Assembly (NCBI GenBank): GCA_035291645.1
Contig: DATDRQ010000156.1
Coordinates: forward strand, 1 to 13,719
Direction of reading: 5' to 3'
DNA length: 13,719 nt
Source of the DNA: DATDRQ01 sp035291645
GTDB taxonomy: Bacteria; Chloroflexota; Anaerolineae; Anaerolineales; UBA4823
Below the pieces are notes generated by a model. That model ran no database searches and was not told the DNA's origin. It saw nothing but the letters and a program-made list of their open reading frames with translations. Shown here piece after piece: positions 6,095 to 12,421 of the stretch. The stretch's first letter is position 1, and the number at the start of each line of letters is the position of its first letter. A program made the translations under genes and the position numbers.

Positions 6095-6451
6095 TTACTG
6101 CCAGAGCTGGACCAGGTTGCCCTCGGGATCTTTCAAAGTCGCGATCCTTACGTCGCCGTAGTCCGTTGGATCCTCGATGAACTCGACCCCGGACTCCTTT
6201 AGTCGCTTCCAGTCCGCGGCCAGGTCGTCGCTCTCCAGGCCGACCATGTGCCGCGCCGGGTCGGAATTGCGGCCATGCACCTCACTGTGTGTGCCCAGCC
6301 CCAGCGTCGGGACATCCGGCCGGTCCTCGCCCAGCAGAACGAAGCCCGGCGACTCCATGGCTACCTTGAGGCCCAGCACGTCCCGATAGAACGGCAGCAG
6401 GTTATTCAGGTCTTCGCTCCAGATCGAAGCGCCGGCGAATTTCTTGATCAT
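6095..6451 (-). CDS. VOC-superfamily (glyoxalase/bleomycin-resistance-like) protein
   Basis: 118 residues, one VOC domain of two beta-alpha-beta-beta-beta modules. The first module reads KFAGASIWSEDLNNLLPFYRD VLGLKV...PGFVLLG; the second reads RHMVGLESDDLAADWKRLKE, GVEFIEDP and the ending IATLKDPEGNLVQLW. Of the usual metal ligands, a His (HMVGLE) is present in the second module. The first-module position is Trp/Ser rather than His/Gln, and the C-terminal Glu is replaced by Gln (VQLWQ). Metal catalysis is therefore uncertain, and ligand binding is possible. Start at 6451 with AAGGAGAA 5-7 nt upstream. It follows the PPOX-family fossil and is followed by a terminator-like hairpin. Confidence 0.87.
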   Translation of the reverse strand: MIKKFAGASIWSEDLNNLLPFYRDVLGLKVAMESPGFVLLGEDRPDVPTLGLGTHSEVHGRNSDPARHMVGLESDDLAADWKRLKESGVEFIEDPTDYGDVRIATLKDPEGNLVQLWQ

Positions 6452-6475
6452 CTTGGTTCTCCTTTCATTTTCTCA

Positions 6476-6603
6476 CTAGAAGCGCCAGCGGGTCTGGCTG
6501 AAGGACTCGCCTTTTGCCGAAGCCGAAGGCGGTAAGGTGTCGGAGTCGCCCCAGGGTTACTGAACTGCGGCTGCAGCTCTGCTTCCGGCTCCTTTTCAGC
6601 CAT
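6476..6603 (-). pseudogene. Remnant of a PPOX-family (pyridoxamine 5'-phosphate oxidase-like) gene, internally deleted and frameshifted
   Basis: The fossil starts at 6603 with a strong AAAGGAGAGG ribosome site and reads MAEKEPEAEL...NPGATPTP, the typical beginning of PPOX-class proteins in Actinobacteria and Chloroflexota. Right after ACACC it jumps to a different frame: TAFGFGK, and then, one base shifted at an AAAA run (6512-6515), GESFSQTRWRF and a TAG at 6478-6476. FGFGKGE.FSQTRWRF is the normal C-terminus of the same family. Roughly 120-130 central codons, including the FMN-binding core, are missing. What remains cannot be a working enzyme. The family call rests on recognised terminal motifs; a protein search would settle it. 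Confidence 0.7.
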
Positions 6604-6649
6604 CTCTCCTCTCCTTTGCCACGAACAGCGCTAGGACTACTTTTCTCAT
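6596..6649 (-). pseudogene. N-terminal fragment of a probable RibD/DHFR-like gene
   Basis: From the ATG at 6649, with GGAGG upstream, the sequence reads MRKVVLALFVA and then runs into the ribosome site of the PPOX remnant, ending at a TGA after 17 codons. MRKVVLALFVSLDG is a common beginning of dihydrofolate-reductase-like proteins; compare MRKLFAFNMVSLDG of the intact gene at 5811. The fragment keeps only those first residues. It is either a truncated gene or a chance resemblance in a translated leader. Confidence 0.4.
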
Positions 6650-6759
6650 TGAGACCTCCGTGATGCGAGCCTGCCTCTCATCCGCTACTTGTTCCCGCCA
6701 TCCCCGTGATGCCGGCGGCGAGCCGGGTTCACGAGCCGGGCGGACGGCCCTTCCGACCC
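6650..6759. other. Short gap with no recognised gene
   Basis: Between the fossils and the FAD oxidase stop codon. It contains CCGGGTTC/CCGGGCGG repeats and two copies of a CATCACGG-like word on the minus strand. I see no hairpin with a T-run, so the end of the oxidase operon is not obviously terminated here. Confidence 0.4.
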
Positions 6760-8217
6760 TCACTGCCCAGGAGTCTGGATCGCCGGCGGGATGTTCTGGT
6801 TGAGCCGGAAGAGGTTGGTCGGGTCGTAGCGAGCCTTGATTGCCGCCAGCCGCTCCCAGGTCGGTCTCGGATAGGCATCACGGACCCGCGCCGCGCCTTC
6901 GTCGCCCAAGAAGTTGACGTATGCGCCGCTGTCACCCTGGCGCAGCCCTGCCGCGAAGTCCATAACCCAGGCTTCGCGCACGGCCCGGTCCTCGGGGCCG
7001 TCGTAGAACGCGGCCAGGTTGACCATGATCCGCCGCTCCCGGTGGGCGTAGGCGGTGGCTTCGGCGGGCACGCGGGCCATCGCTCCACCCAGCACCCGCA
7101 GTTGTGCGACGCGCACCGCCGCGTCGGACGCCTGGAGGTGCTCGACGATCGTCTCGGCCACGTCGCGATCGATCGTGTCGACGAACATCGTGTGCCCCAC
7201 CACCGTCGGGTGGTAGTCGCCCTCCTCGGGCAGGAACATCTCAGGATAGCCCATCGGCTTGAGCATGTCGGCGATCGGCGTGGCGATCGCCCGGAACGGC
7301 GCGACGGCGCGCTCCCCGGCCTCGACTGCCCCGGCGTAGGCCAGCAAGGCCATCACGATCAGCTGGCCGTGGTGCTCCACCGGCACGAATGGCATGGGCG
7401 GCGCGGGCATGATGTTTGCGATGGTCGACAGCTCCTCCGGCGCGGCCTGCGCCTCGGCGATGAACGCGGCGATGACGTCGGGCGTCGCCGGCAGGATCAG
7501 TATCCCGCCCACGATCGTTTCGACCTCGTGCAGCCGGAACTGGAAACGGGTGGCGACGCCGAAGTTGCCGCCGCCGCCGCGCATCGCCCAGAACAGGTCG
7601 GGGTTCGTCCTGGCGTCCGCGCGCAGGAGCTGACCGTCCGCGGTCACAACCTCGGCGGCTAGCAGGTCGTCGATGGTGAGGCCGTATTTGCGGACGAGGT
7701 AGCCGACGCCGCCGCCCAGCGTGAGCCCCCCGATCCCCACCGAGCCGGTGTCGCCGAACCCGGTCGCCAAGCCGTAGGCCGCAGCCGCGGTTGTGTATTC
7801 ACCGGCGGTCAAGCCCGTCTCGGCCCAGGCGGTGCGCCGTTCGGCATCGATGTGCAGCGCCCGCATGTCCGTGAGATCGAGCAGGATGCCCCCGTCGGAG
7901 ACGCTGTGACCGGCGCCGCTGTGGCCGCCGCTGCGGACGGCCAGCTCCAGCCCGGTTTCGCGGGCCAGCGAGACGACGCGCGCGACGTCGGTCGCATCCG
8001 CAGCCCGGATGATGACCGCTGGCCGGCGGTCGATCCCGCCGATGAAGACGGTGCGCGCCTGGTCGTACCCGGCGTCGTCCGGCGCGATCACCCGGCCGTT
8101 GAGCTCAGCGCGCAGCTGCGCGATCGAGATCCCTTCCCGGGCGAAGGCACTGGCGCCCGCGCCGCCTTTTGATCCGCTTTCTCTGTAAGTTTTGGGGTTC
8201 TTGTTTTCAAGTGACAT
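6760..8217 (-). CDS. FAD-linked oxidase, PCMH-type FAD domain with berberine-bridge (BBE) C-terminus
   Basis: 485 residues. The FAD domain (about 60-235) carries VRSGGHSGAGHS, in which His99 is the usual site of 8-alpha-histidyl FAD attachment, then GIGGLTLGGGVGYL, VVTADGQLL, and LFWAMRGGGGNFGV. The BBE tail is YVNFLGDEG...RLAAIKARYDPTNLFRLNQNI. The second flavin-linking Cys of bicovalent members is absent; the site reads GDTGSVGIGG, so the flavin is probably held by one bond. These enzymes oxidise alcohols, sugars or aromatic/polyketide substrates and pass electrons to O2. The substrate is unknown. No signal peptide is evident; the N-terminal ~28 residues are low-complexity. AAGGAGATATGAA gives a clear start. 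It sits 23 nt after the MFS gene, so they are probably co-transcribed. It is markedly more GC-rich than the MFS gene beside it. Confidence 0.92.
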   Translation of the reverse strand: MSLENKNPKTYRESGSKGGAGASAFAREGISIAQLRAELNGRVIAPDDAGYDQARTVFIGGIDRRPAVIIRAADATDVARVVSLARETGLELAVRSGGHSGAGHSVSDGGILLDLTDMRALHIDAERRTAWAETGLTAGEYTTAAAAYGLATGFGDTGSVGIGGLTLGGGVGYLVRKYGLTIDDLLAAEVVTADGQLLRADARTNPDLFWAMRGGGGNFGVATRFQFRLHEVETIVGGILILPATPDVIAAFIAEAQAAPEELSTIANIMPAPPMPFVPVEHHGQLIVMALLAYAGAVEAGERAVAPFRAIATPIADMLKPMGYPEMFLPEEGDYHPTVVGHTMFVDTIDRDVAETIVEHLQASDAAVRVAQLRVLGGAMARVPAEATAYAHRERRIMVNLAAFYDGPEDRAVREAWVMDFAAGLRQGDSGAYVNFLGDEGAARVRDAYPRPTWERLAAIKARYDPTNLFRLNQNIPPAIQTPGQ

Positions 8218-8240
8218 TTCATATCTCCTTCAGAAATTAC

Positions 8241-9521
8241 TTAATCCCCTGGTTCCATCTTGTAATCCGGTGAGGCCAGGCCAGGTTCAGTTTTATCGAA
8301 CGGTTTGTTGAAGAAAATCCATAGGCCTGGGACCATCATCAATACGCTGGTTAGGACGAGCAGGAATTCGATCGTGATAACGTCGGCGATGGGTCCAAAG
8401 ACCAGCATCCCCACCGGCAGCACCGTGGTCATGATCAGCTGCATCACGCCAAACACCCTCCCCTGCATATCCGGCTCCACCATTTCCTGCAGCAGCGTGG
8501 TTGTCGGGACATTAAACAAGGGCATGGGTATGCCTGCCAGGAACATGATCACCAGGTACAGGACGAAGACCTGCGTTAATCCCAACCCCACGAATAGTAT
8601 CCCCCACAGGATACAGGCCAACCCGATGGTCCGGAAATGGTTCTTAAACCCGCCCCAGACCGTCATGATGATCCCGCCGATGATCGACCCAATAAAGAAG
8701 GTCACCTCATTGGCGGTCAGTCGCCAGACCTCGTCTCCAAAAGAGCGCGTTATCAACAGCGGAGTCAGGAATGCAACCGGAGCCACCAAAAAGAAGACGA
8801 ACCCAAAGAAGATGAACAGCGTCTTGATCGTCTGGTTCTGCCCGATATAGGCCAATCCTGCCTTTAGATCGTCCAAATAGCCCGTCTCCTGTTCAGCAGC
8901 GGCTTTTTGGTGAGCAGGCACATTTAAAACCAGCAGCAGGCCAACCGCCAGGATGGCGGTGACCACATCGACGAAGAAAATGGCTTCCAGGCGGGAGAAG
9001 GAAAGCAAGGCTCCACTTAGGAGCGGCGCAGCGATCATGATGAAAGGCTGGATTGTGCCGTTGATGCTGTTGACCTTGATCAATCTGTCCGTAGGGACAA
9101 TTTGCGGTAAGAGCGCGTTGACCGCCGGTGTCTGGATGCCCGCCCCCACCGATCGTATGCCGGATACCAGGAAGATCAGCCACAGCTCCCGGTAGCCCAG
9201 CAGAAAGAACACGGCCAGGATCAGGGTACTTACGGCGGTGAGAACATCGGCGGCGATGATCAAGAACTTGCGGGGGTATCGATCGGCCCACACCCCGGCG
9301 AAGAGTGAGATGACGATCTGCGGCAGAAATGCAGAGACAGTAGAGATGGTCAGGATGGCGCCCGATTGGGTGGTTAGCGTGACGTACCAGATGATGGCGT
9401 ATTGGACCAACATCGATCCAAACAACGACATGCTTTGACTGGACAAAAACAAGGCGGTCTTCTTCTTCCAGCCCTCATAATTTCCGTTCTCTAGCTGCAA
9501 CGTACTATCGATTCCATCCAT
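8241..9521 (-). CDS. MFS transporter, probable drug/metabolite exporter (MFS_3 type)
   Basis: 426 residues from the ATG at 9521, with about 12 hydrophobic segments in two halves joined by a charged loop (HQKAAAEQETGYLDDLKAG). The WADRYPRK loop between helices 2 and 3 is the MFS signature. GIRSVGAGIQTPAVNALLPQIVP and PLFNVPTTTLLQEMVEPDMQGRVFGV are typical of the MefA/EntS-like branch, proton-driven exporters of macrolides, siderophores or other small molecules. A GTG five codons upstream (9536) is possible, but the only GGAG overlaps it, and that site fits the ATG with a 9-nt spacer. First gene of a two-gene unit with the FAD oxidase, so efflux plus oxidation of one compound is plausible. A MarR gene lies upstream. 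Confidence 0.9.
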   Translation of the reverse strand: MDGIDSTLQLENGNYEGWKKKTALFLSSQSMSLFGSMLVQYAIIWYVTLTTQSGAILTISTVSAFLPQIVISLFAGVWADRYPRKFLIIAADVLTAVSTLILAVFFLLGYRELWLIFLVSGIRSVGAGIQTPAVNALLPQIVPTDRLIKVNSINGTIQPFIMIAAPLLSGALLSFSRLEAIFFVDVVTAILAVGLLLVLNVPAHQKAAAEQETGYLDDLKAGLAYIGQNQTIKTLFIFFGFVFFLVAPVAFLTPLLITRSFGDEVWRLTANEVTFFIGSIIGGIIMTVWGGFKNHFRTIGLACILWGILFVGLGLTQVFVLYLVIMFLAGIPMPLFNVPTTTLLQEMVEPDMQGRVFGVMQLIMTTVLPVGMLVFGPIADVITIEFLLVLTSVLMMVPGLWIFFNKPFDKTEPGLASPDYKMEPGD

Positions 9522-9645
9522 TCCATTTTTCTCCACACTCTGTTTTTAATGCCCATGCGAGAACCGGCATCCTCCACCAGCCCCTTGAAATCCATTAAGA
9601 GACTTAATCTGTTGCGTGCATCCCCTATTCAGAGAAACTAGACCC

Positions 9646-9661
9646 ATTATAGCACAATTGT
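9646..9661 (-). promoter_or_regulatory. Extended -10 promoter of the MFS-oxidase operon with an ACAATTGT palindrome
   Basis: On the minus strand TGCTATAAT (9654-9646) is an extended -10 box. An 8-bp palindrome ACAATTGT (9654-9661) abuts it in the spacer, the place a repressor would sit. The -35 region (about TATCAA) is weak. The start point would be near 9639, giving a leader of about 118 nt. Resemblance to ACAATT/AATTGT half-sites of OhrR/MarR-type operators suggests control by the adjacent MarR protein, but this is inference. Confidence 0.5.
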
Positions 9662-9773
9662 TCTGTATTTGATAGAAGTTACGCATTTAAGGGTGAAATT
9701 GGGGTTTTTCAACCGCCCGCGGTGCGGATGAAAGCGTATCGTTGGTAACTAAGAATTGGACCGCCCTGCGGAG

Positions 9774-10271
9774 CTAGACTTGCCAGTCCGAGTCATGACT
9801 TTCCTTACCTGCCTGCTCATAGTTGATAGATGTCAGGCGGCGAACGAACTGAAGGATGAAGGAAAGTTGCTCGTCGGTGTAGTTCGAAAGAAGCAGCTCC
9901 AAGATCTTCGTGTGGGAAGCGTAAAGATCGGCCGCGGTCTTCTGGCTGTCCTGCGGCCCGGAATGGATGATGACTCGCCGCCGATCCTGCCGATCGGCTT
10001 CCCGGCGAGCCCAGCCTGCCTTTTCCAACCGGTCAACGATGCCGGTTATTGCGCCGCTTGTCAGGCCTGTTGCTTTCGCCAGCTGGCCGGCTGTCATGGA
10101 GCCATTCCGGACCAACAGTTCTGCGCATTTAAGGTCGTTTGGTCCCATGCCGACCTTCTGGGCGACAGATGAGGCGGCCAGCACTGCGGAAGTGCTTAAC
10201 TCCCGCAAGGCCCAGTCGATCTGATTGGTAAGTTCTTCTCGTCTTGAGGATGGGCTTGACTTTTCAGGCAT
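9774..10271 (-). CDS. MarR-family transcriptional regulator
   Basis: 165 residues. The winged-helix core is visible: NDLKCAELLVRNGSMTAGQLAKATGL at about 45-70, the recognition helix TSGAITGIVDRLEKAGWARR (71-90), and the wing ADRQDRRRVIIH. The long N- and C-terminal helices form the dimer interface. There is no Cys redox pair of the OhrR type (the single Cys in LKCAELL is in helix 2), so a small-molecule ligand is more likely. No Shine-Dalgarno precedes the ATG. A GATAAT -10 at 10293-10288 would give a leader of only ~10 nt. It is divergent from the NmrA-like gene, upstream of the MFS-oxidase pair, and likely represses itself and one or both neighbours. Confidence 0.9.
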   Translation of the reverse strand: MPEKSSPSSRREELTNQIDWALRELSTSAVLAASSVAQKVGMGPNDLKCAELLVRNGSMTAGQLAKATGLTSGAITGIVDRLEKAGWARREADRQDRRRVIIHSGPQDSQKTAADLYASHTKILELLLSNYTDEQLSFILQFVRRLTSINYEQAGKESHDSDWQV

Positions 10272-10287
10272 TTTCGTTTACGATGTA

Positions 10288-10322
10288 ATTATCTTATCAG
10301 TAAGATATTTAACGATAAGATA
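10288..10322. promoter_or_regulatory. Divergent MarR/NmrA control region with three TAAGATA half-sites
   Basis: TATCTTA (10290-10296) and TAAGATA (10301-10307) form a 7-4-7 inverted repeat. A third TAAGATA lies at 10316-10322, which also makes TATCTTATC/GATAAGATA a longer-range inverted repeat. The cluster overlaps the candidate -10 box of the MarR gene (GATAAT, 10293-10288) and a weak TTATCA...TAAGAT promoter toward the NmrA-like gene. Position and symmetry fit an operator of the divergent MarR regulator. Confidence 0.6.
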
Positions 10323-10377
10323 CCAGTCGCTAATTATTATACCTCATAGGACTAACGAAGTTGGCAGGAGCAGGAAA

Positions 10378-11214
10378 ATGATTCTAGTCACTGGAGCGAC
10401 AGGTAATGTTGGCAAGCATTTAGTTGGGCAGTTGGTCGACAGAGGTGCACAGGTTCGCGTCCTCGTTCGAGACGAAAGCAAAGCGGCCTATCTGGATACC
10501 AACGTGGAGCGGGCAGTAGGAGACCTGGACGAGCCTGTGACGCTCACAACTGCACTCTGCGGAATCGATCGGTTGTATCTGGTCACGCCTGACACGCAAC
10601 AGGTCATCAACCTGCTGGAGGTAGCCAGGCGAAGCGGGGTCAAACATGTGGTCAAGCAGTCTACGATTGAGGCTGACCGCTCTATAGGTCCCGGAAAATG
10701 GCATCGTGAGCAAGAGGAGCTGATTCGAGCTTCCGGATTGGCCTGGACATTCCTCCGTCCAACGATGATGATGGTAAACACGATCGAATGGTGGGCTGCC
10801 ACGATCAAGTCGCAGGGCGCCGTATACTTTCCAGGTGGAAAAGGTAAGGTACCGCCGGTCGATCCACGCGACGTCGGAGCAGTTGCCCGCGCAGTTCTAA
10901 TGGATCCAGGACAGGAGGGACAAATCTACGAGTTGACCGGACCCGAGGCCCTCACCATCGCAGAGATGGTTCAGATCCTTGAAAATGTTCTTGGCAGGCG
11001 CATTCGATACGTGAATGTACCCGTCTTCTTAGCTGGTATCTGGATGCGCCGATTCGGGTTGCCTGCTCACGTTGTGAATGGCCTGATCGAGACGCTGGGC
11101 GCCTTGCGTAGAAACGAGTACGCATACGTAACGGATGCTATCGAGAGAGTGGCAGGGCGTAAACCGCGCACCTTCGAAATGTGGTGCCGCGACAACAGGA
11201 TTGCCTTCCAATGA
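10378..11214 (+). CDS. NmrA-like / atypical SDR family NAD(P)-binding oxidoreductase
   Basis: 278 residues. MILVTGATGNVGKHLV is the Rossmann GxxGxxG nucleotide-binding loop (G6, G9, G12). VRVLVRD follows at the second strand, where the Arg suggests an NADPH preference. VERAVGDLDEP, VVKQSTIEAD and GLAWTFLRPTMMM are typical of the NmrA/QorB-like branch, which lacks the Tyr-xxx-Lys catalytic pair of classical SDRs. The second half (VPPVDPRDVGAVARAVLMDPG, YELTGPEALTIAEM) is the usual substrate domain. It may be a quinone or aldehyde reductase or a redox-sensing protein. The ATG at 10378 has a GGAG/AGGA region upstream; further upstream in-frame codons would run through the operator. Divergent from MarR, a common regulatory pairing. 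Confidence 0.9.
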   Translation: MILVTGATGNVGKHLVGQLVDRGAQVRVLVRDESKAAYLDTNVERAVGDLDEPVTLTTALCGIDRLYLVTPDTQQVINLLEVARRSGVKHVVKQSTIEADRSIGPGKWHREQEELIRASGLAWTFLRPTMMMVNTIEWWAATIKSQGAVYFPGGKGKVPPVDPRDVGAVARAVLMDPGQEGQIYELTGPEALTIAEMVQILENVLGRRIRYVNVPVFLAGIWMRRFGLPAHVVNGLIETLGALRRNEYAYVTDAIERVAGRKPRTFEMWCRDNRIAFQ

Positions 11215-11275
11215 AAACTCGATAGAGTCACAACAAAAGCACTTCCCTGCGGACCAACGCCCGCCAGTTCGCCTT

Positions 11276-11303
11276 GCCAGGCTGCCTGCTCATGGCTTTT
11301 ATT
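11276..11303 (+). terminator. Weak terminator candidate for the NmrA-like gene
   Basis: GCCAGG-CTG-CCTG nested in GCCA...TGGC is followed by TTTTATT. The stem is short and the T-run overlaps the last codon of the convergent DUF1684 gene. It is the only terminator-like structure in the 84-bp convergent gap. Confidence 0.3.
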
Positions 11304-11835
11304 CGACGTGTTCCACCCAATCTCCCTCGGGCAGCTGCTCGCCGGCGCGCAGCGGGACTTTCAAGCGGTTCTCGAAGGGGGTCAGCGGGCAGGAGTAGTA
11401 TTCGTTGTAGGCGCAGTACGGGTTGTAGGCGTAATTGAAATCGACGTGCAGCTTGCCGTCCGCGGCCTGCTCCGGCTCCAGGTAACGCCCGGCGCCGTAG
11501 GTCTCGCTCCCGGCGAGGGCGTCGACGAAGGGCAGGAAGTAGCCGTGCCGGTCTTTGTAGACGGTCAGCTCGACCGGCTGCCCCTCCACCTCGAAGCGGA
11601 TCCTGCCGAAGCGCAGGTGGCTCTGCACGTCGCCGGTGGAGGTCTGCATCTGGATCTCATCCTTTTGGGAAAATTCCTCCAGGTCCAGTTCCAGGGCTAG
11701 ATCTGGGTTCTCCGGGAAGTAAGCCAGATGGGTGAAGCCACGCTTCTGATCGGTGGTCAGCGGGCTTTGGGAGTCGTTCTTGAAGAACTCGTCCTTCAGC
11801 TTGCGGAACTGTTCAAGATCGGTCATAGATTCCAT
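11299..11835 (-). CDS. DUF1684 family protein
   Basis: 178 residues. DLEQFRKLKDEFFKNDSQSPL at the start, YFPENPDLAL, the GDVQSHLRFGRIRFEVEGQ strands, LPFVDALAGSETYGAGRYLE, and the strongly conserved DFNYAYNPYCAYNEYYSCPL with TPFENRLKVPLRAGE identify DUF1684. The biochemical role is unknown. The cluster of Asn, Tyr and Cys in YNPYCAYN...YSCP looks like a binding site. No signal peptide is seen, so it is probably cytoplasmic. The start at 11835 has GGAG 10 nt upstream; an ATG three codons later (11826) is a close alternative with GAGG at 9 nt. Single gene, convergent with the NmrA-like gene; the nested palindromic repeats begin about 40 bp upstream. Confidence 0.88.
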   Translation of the reverse strand: MESMTDLEQFRKLKDEFFKNDSQSPLTTDQKRGFTHLAYFPENPDLALELDLEEFSQKDEIQMQTSTGDVQSHLRFGRIRFEVEGQPVELTVYKDRHGYFLPFVDALAGSETYGAGRYLEPEQAADGKLHVDFNYAYNPYCAYNEYYSCPLTPFENRLKVPLRAGEQLPEGDWVEHVE

Positions 11836-11873
11836 CCTCGCTTTTCTCCGGCTAAACCTTCGACTCCATTTTA

Positions 11874-12092
11874 TCTTGAAACGGTCGTGACGACTTTTGT
11901 TGCTCTGTTGCAGACATCCATGAAGTGGTGTCATTGCGAGGCGTCCTTTGCCGAAGCAATCTCCTCGTTACCGAAGCGGGAGATTGCTTCGGTCGCTTCG
12001 CTCCCTCGCAATGACAGCCAAGCGATCCTTGCAACAGAGCAACTTTTGTCGTCTCTTAGCCGGTCGGAACGACTGAAGTCGTCACTACAAGT
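11874..12092. repeat. Outer palindromic repeat (composite MITE-like element)
   Basis: Long inverted arms flank an inner element. GACGAC + TTTT + GTTGCTCTGTTGCA (11889-11912) pairs with TGCAACAGAGCAAC + TTTT + GTCGTC (12030-12053): 20 of 24 positions are complementary, with the TTTT block in the same orientation on both sides. Further out, GTCGTGACGAC (11884-11894) matches GTCGTCACTAC (12078-12088) at 10 of 11, and an ACGACTGAAGTCGT palindrome lies in the right arm. There is no ORF with transposase features, so it is a non-autonomous repeat. Exact ends are uncertain. Confidence 0.6.
11929..12016. repeat. Inner palindromic repeat with TGTCATTGCGAGG termini
   Basis: An 88-bp element bounded by perfect 13-bp inverted termini (TGTCATTGCGAGG / CCTCGCAATGACA). 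Inside them a second inverted pair, CCGAAGCAATCTC / GAGATTGCTTCGG, forms a long hairpin. From general knowledge, repeats of this TCATTGCGAGG...GAAGCAATC type are widespread in environmental bacterial genomes, including Chloroflexota, and behave like MITEs. It lies in the centre of the outer repeat, so it is either nested by insertion or part of a larger composite. No clear target-site duplication. Confidence 0.75.
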
Positions 12093-12275
12093 CAGAGTCC
12101 AGGCTTTTGCCGGTCGCTGCAAATATGGATAAATTATATCGGGTTTCCTGGTCAAGGCTCGTGAAACTTTGCTCCCAGGATGGGGTTAACAGTTCGAGTC
12201 AAGCCAACAGCTGCCGTACTACCTCAGCCTGGCGAGGCGCAGCGGAGGGCGAGAACAATCGAAAAGGTGAGATTC
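12093..12275. other. Intergenic stretch without a recognised gene
   Basis: Between the palindromic repeat and the promoter of the small membrane-protein gene. I find no ORF with a ribosome site, no strong hairpin and no family match. The part near 12120-12150 is AT-rich. Together with the repeat and the downstream leader, 11836-12470 holds no protein gene. Confidence 0.45.
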
Positions 12276-12284
12276 TGCTATAAT
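12276..12284 (+). promoter_or_regulatory. Extended -10 promoter of the small membrane-protein gene
   Basis: TGCTATAAT with a perfect TATAAT at 12279-12284. The -35 region (CAATCG at 17 nt) is poor, as expected for an extended -10 promoter. The start point would be near 12291, leaving a leader of about 180 nt before the ATG at 12471. The same TGCTATAAT word precedes the MFS operon. Confidence 0.55.
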
Positions 12285-12421
12285 TCGGATAAGCTTCATT
12301 GCAATCCCAGTTACCAACCGAAAATTATGAGAGGCAGTCTCCAGACCGAGCGGGTGAATGCAGGGATCGCCGGTCGAAGAAGTGCTCGCATTGCAGGATG
12401 CGCAACCTGGAATCAATTCCC

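Noticed and set aside
6448..6475. ATGA overlap between the PPOX remnant's running frame and the VOC start, as if a coupled operon
   Set aside because: The true PPOX end is the TAG at 6478-6476. The overlapping frame exists only because of the frameshift, so the overlap is accidental.
6706..7662. Long plus-strand open frame opposite the FAD oxidase
   Set aside because: It is a mirror of GC-rich codons with His/Arg/Val-rich translation. The minus-strand gene has unmistakable flavin motifs.
11929..12016. CRISPR-like array or tRNA in the palindromic region
   Set aside because: There are no regularly spaced repeats and no cloverleaf. The structure is one nested inverted repeat.
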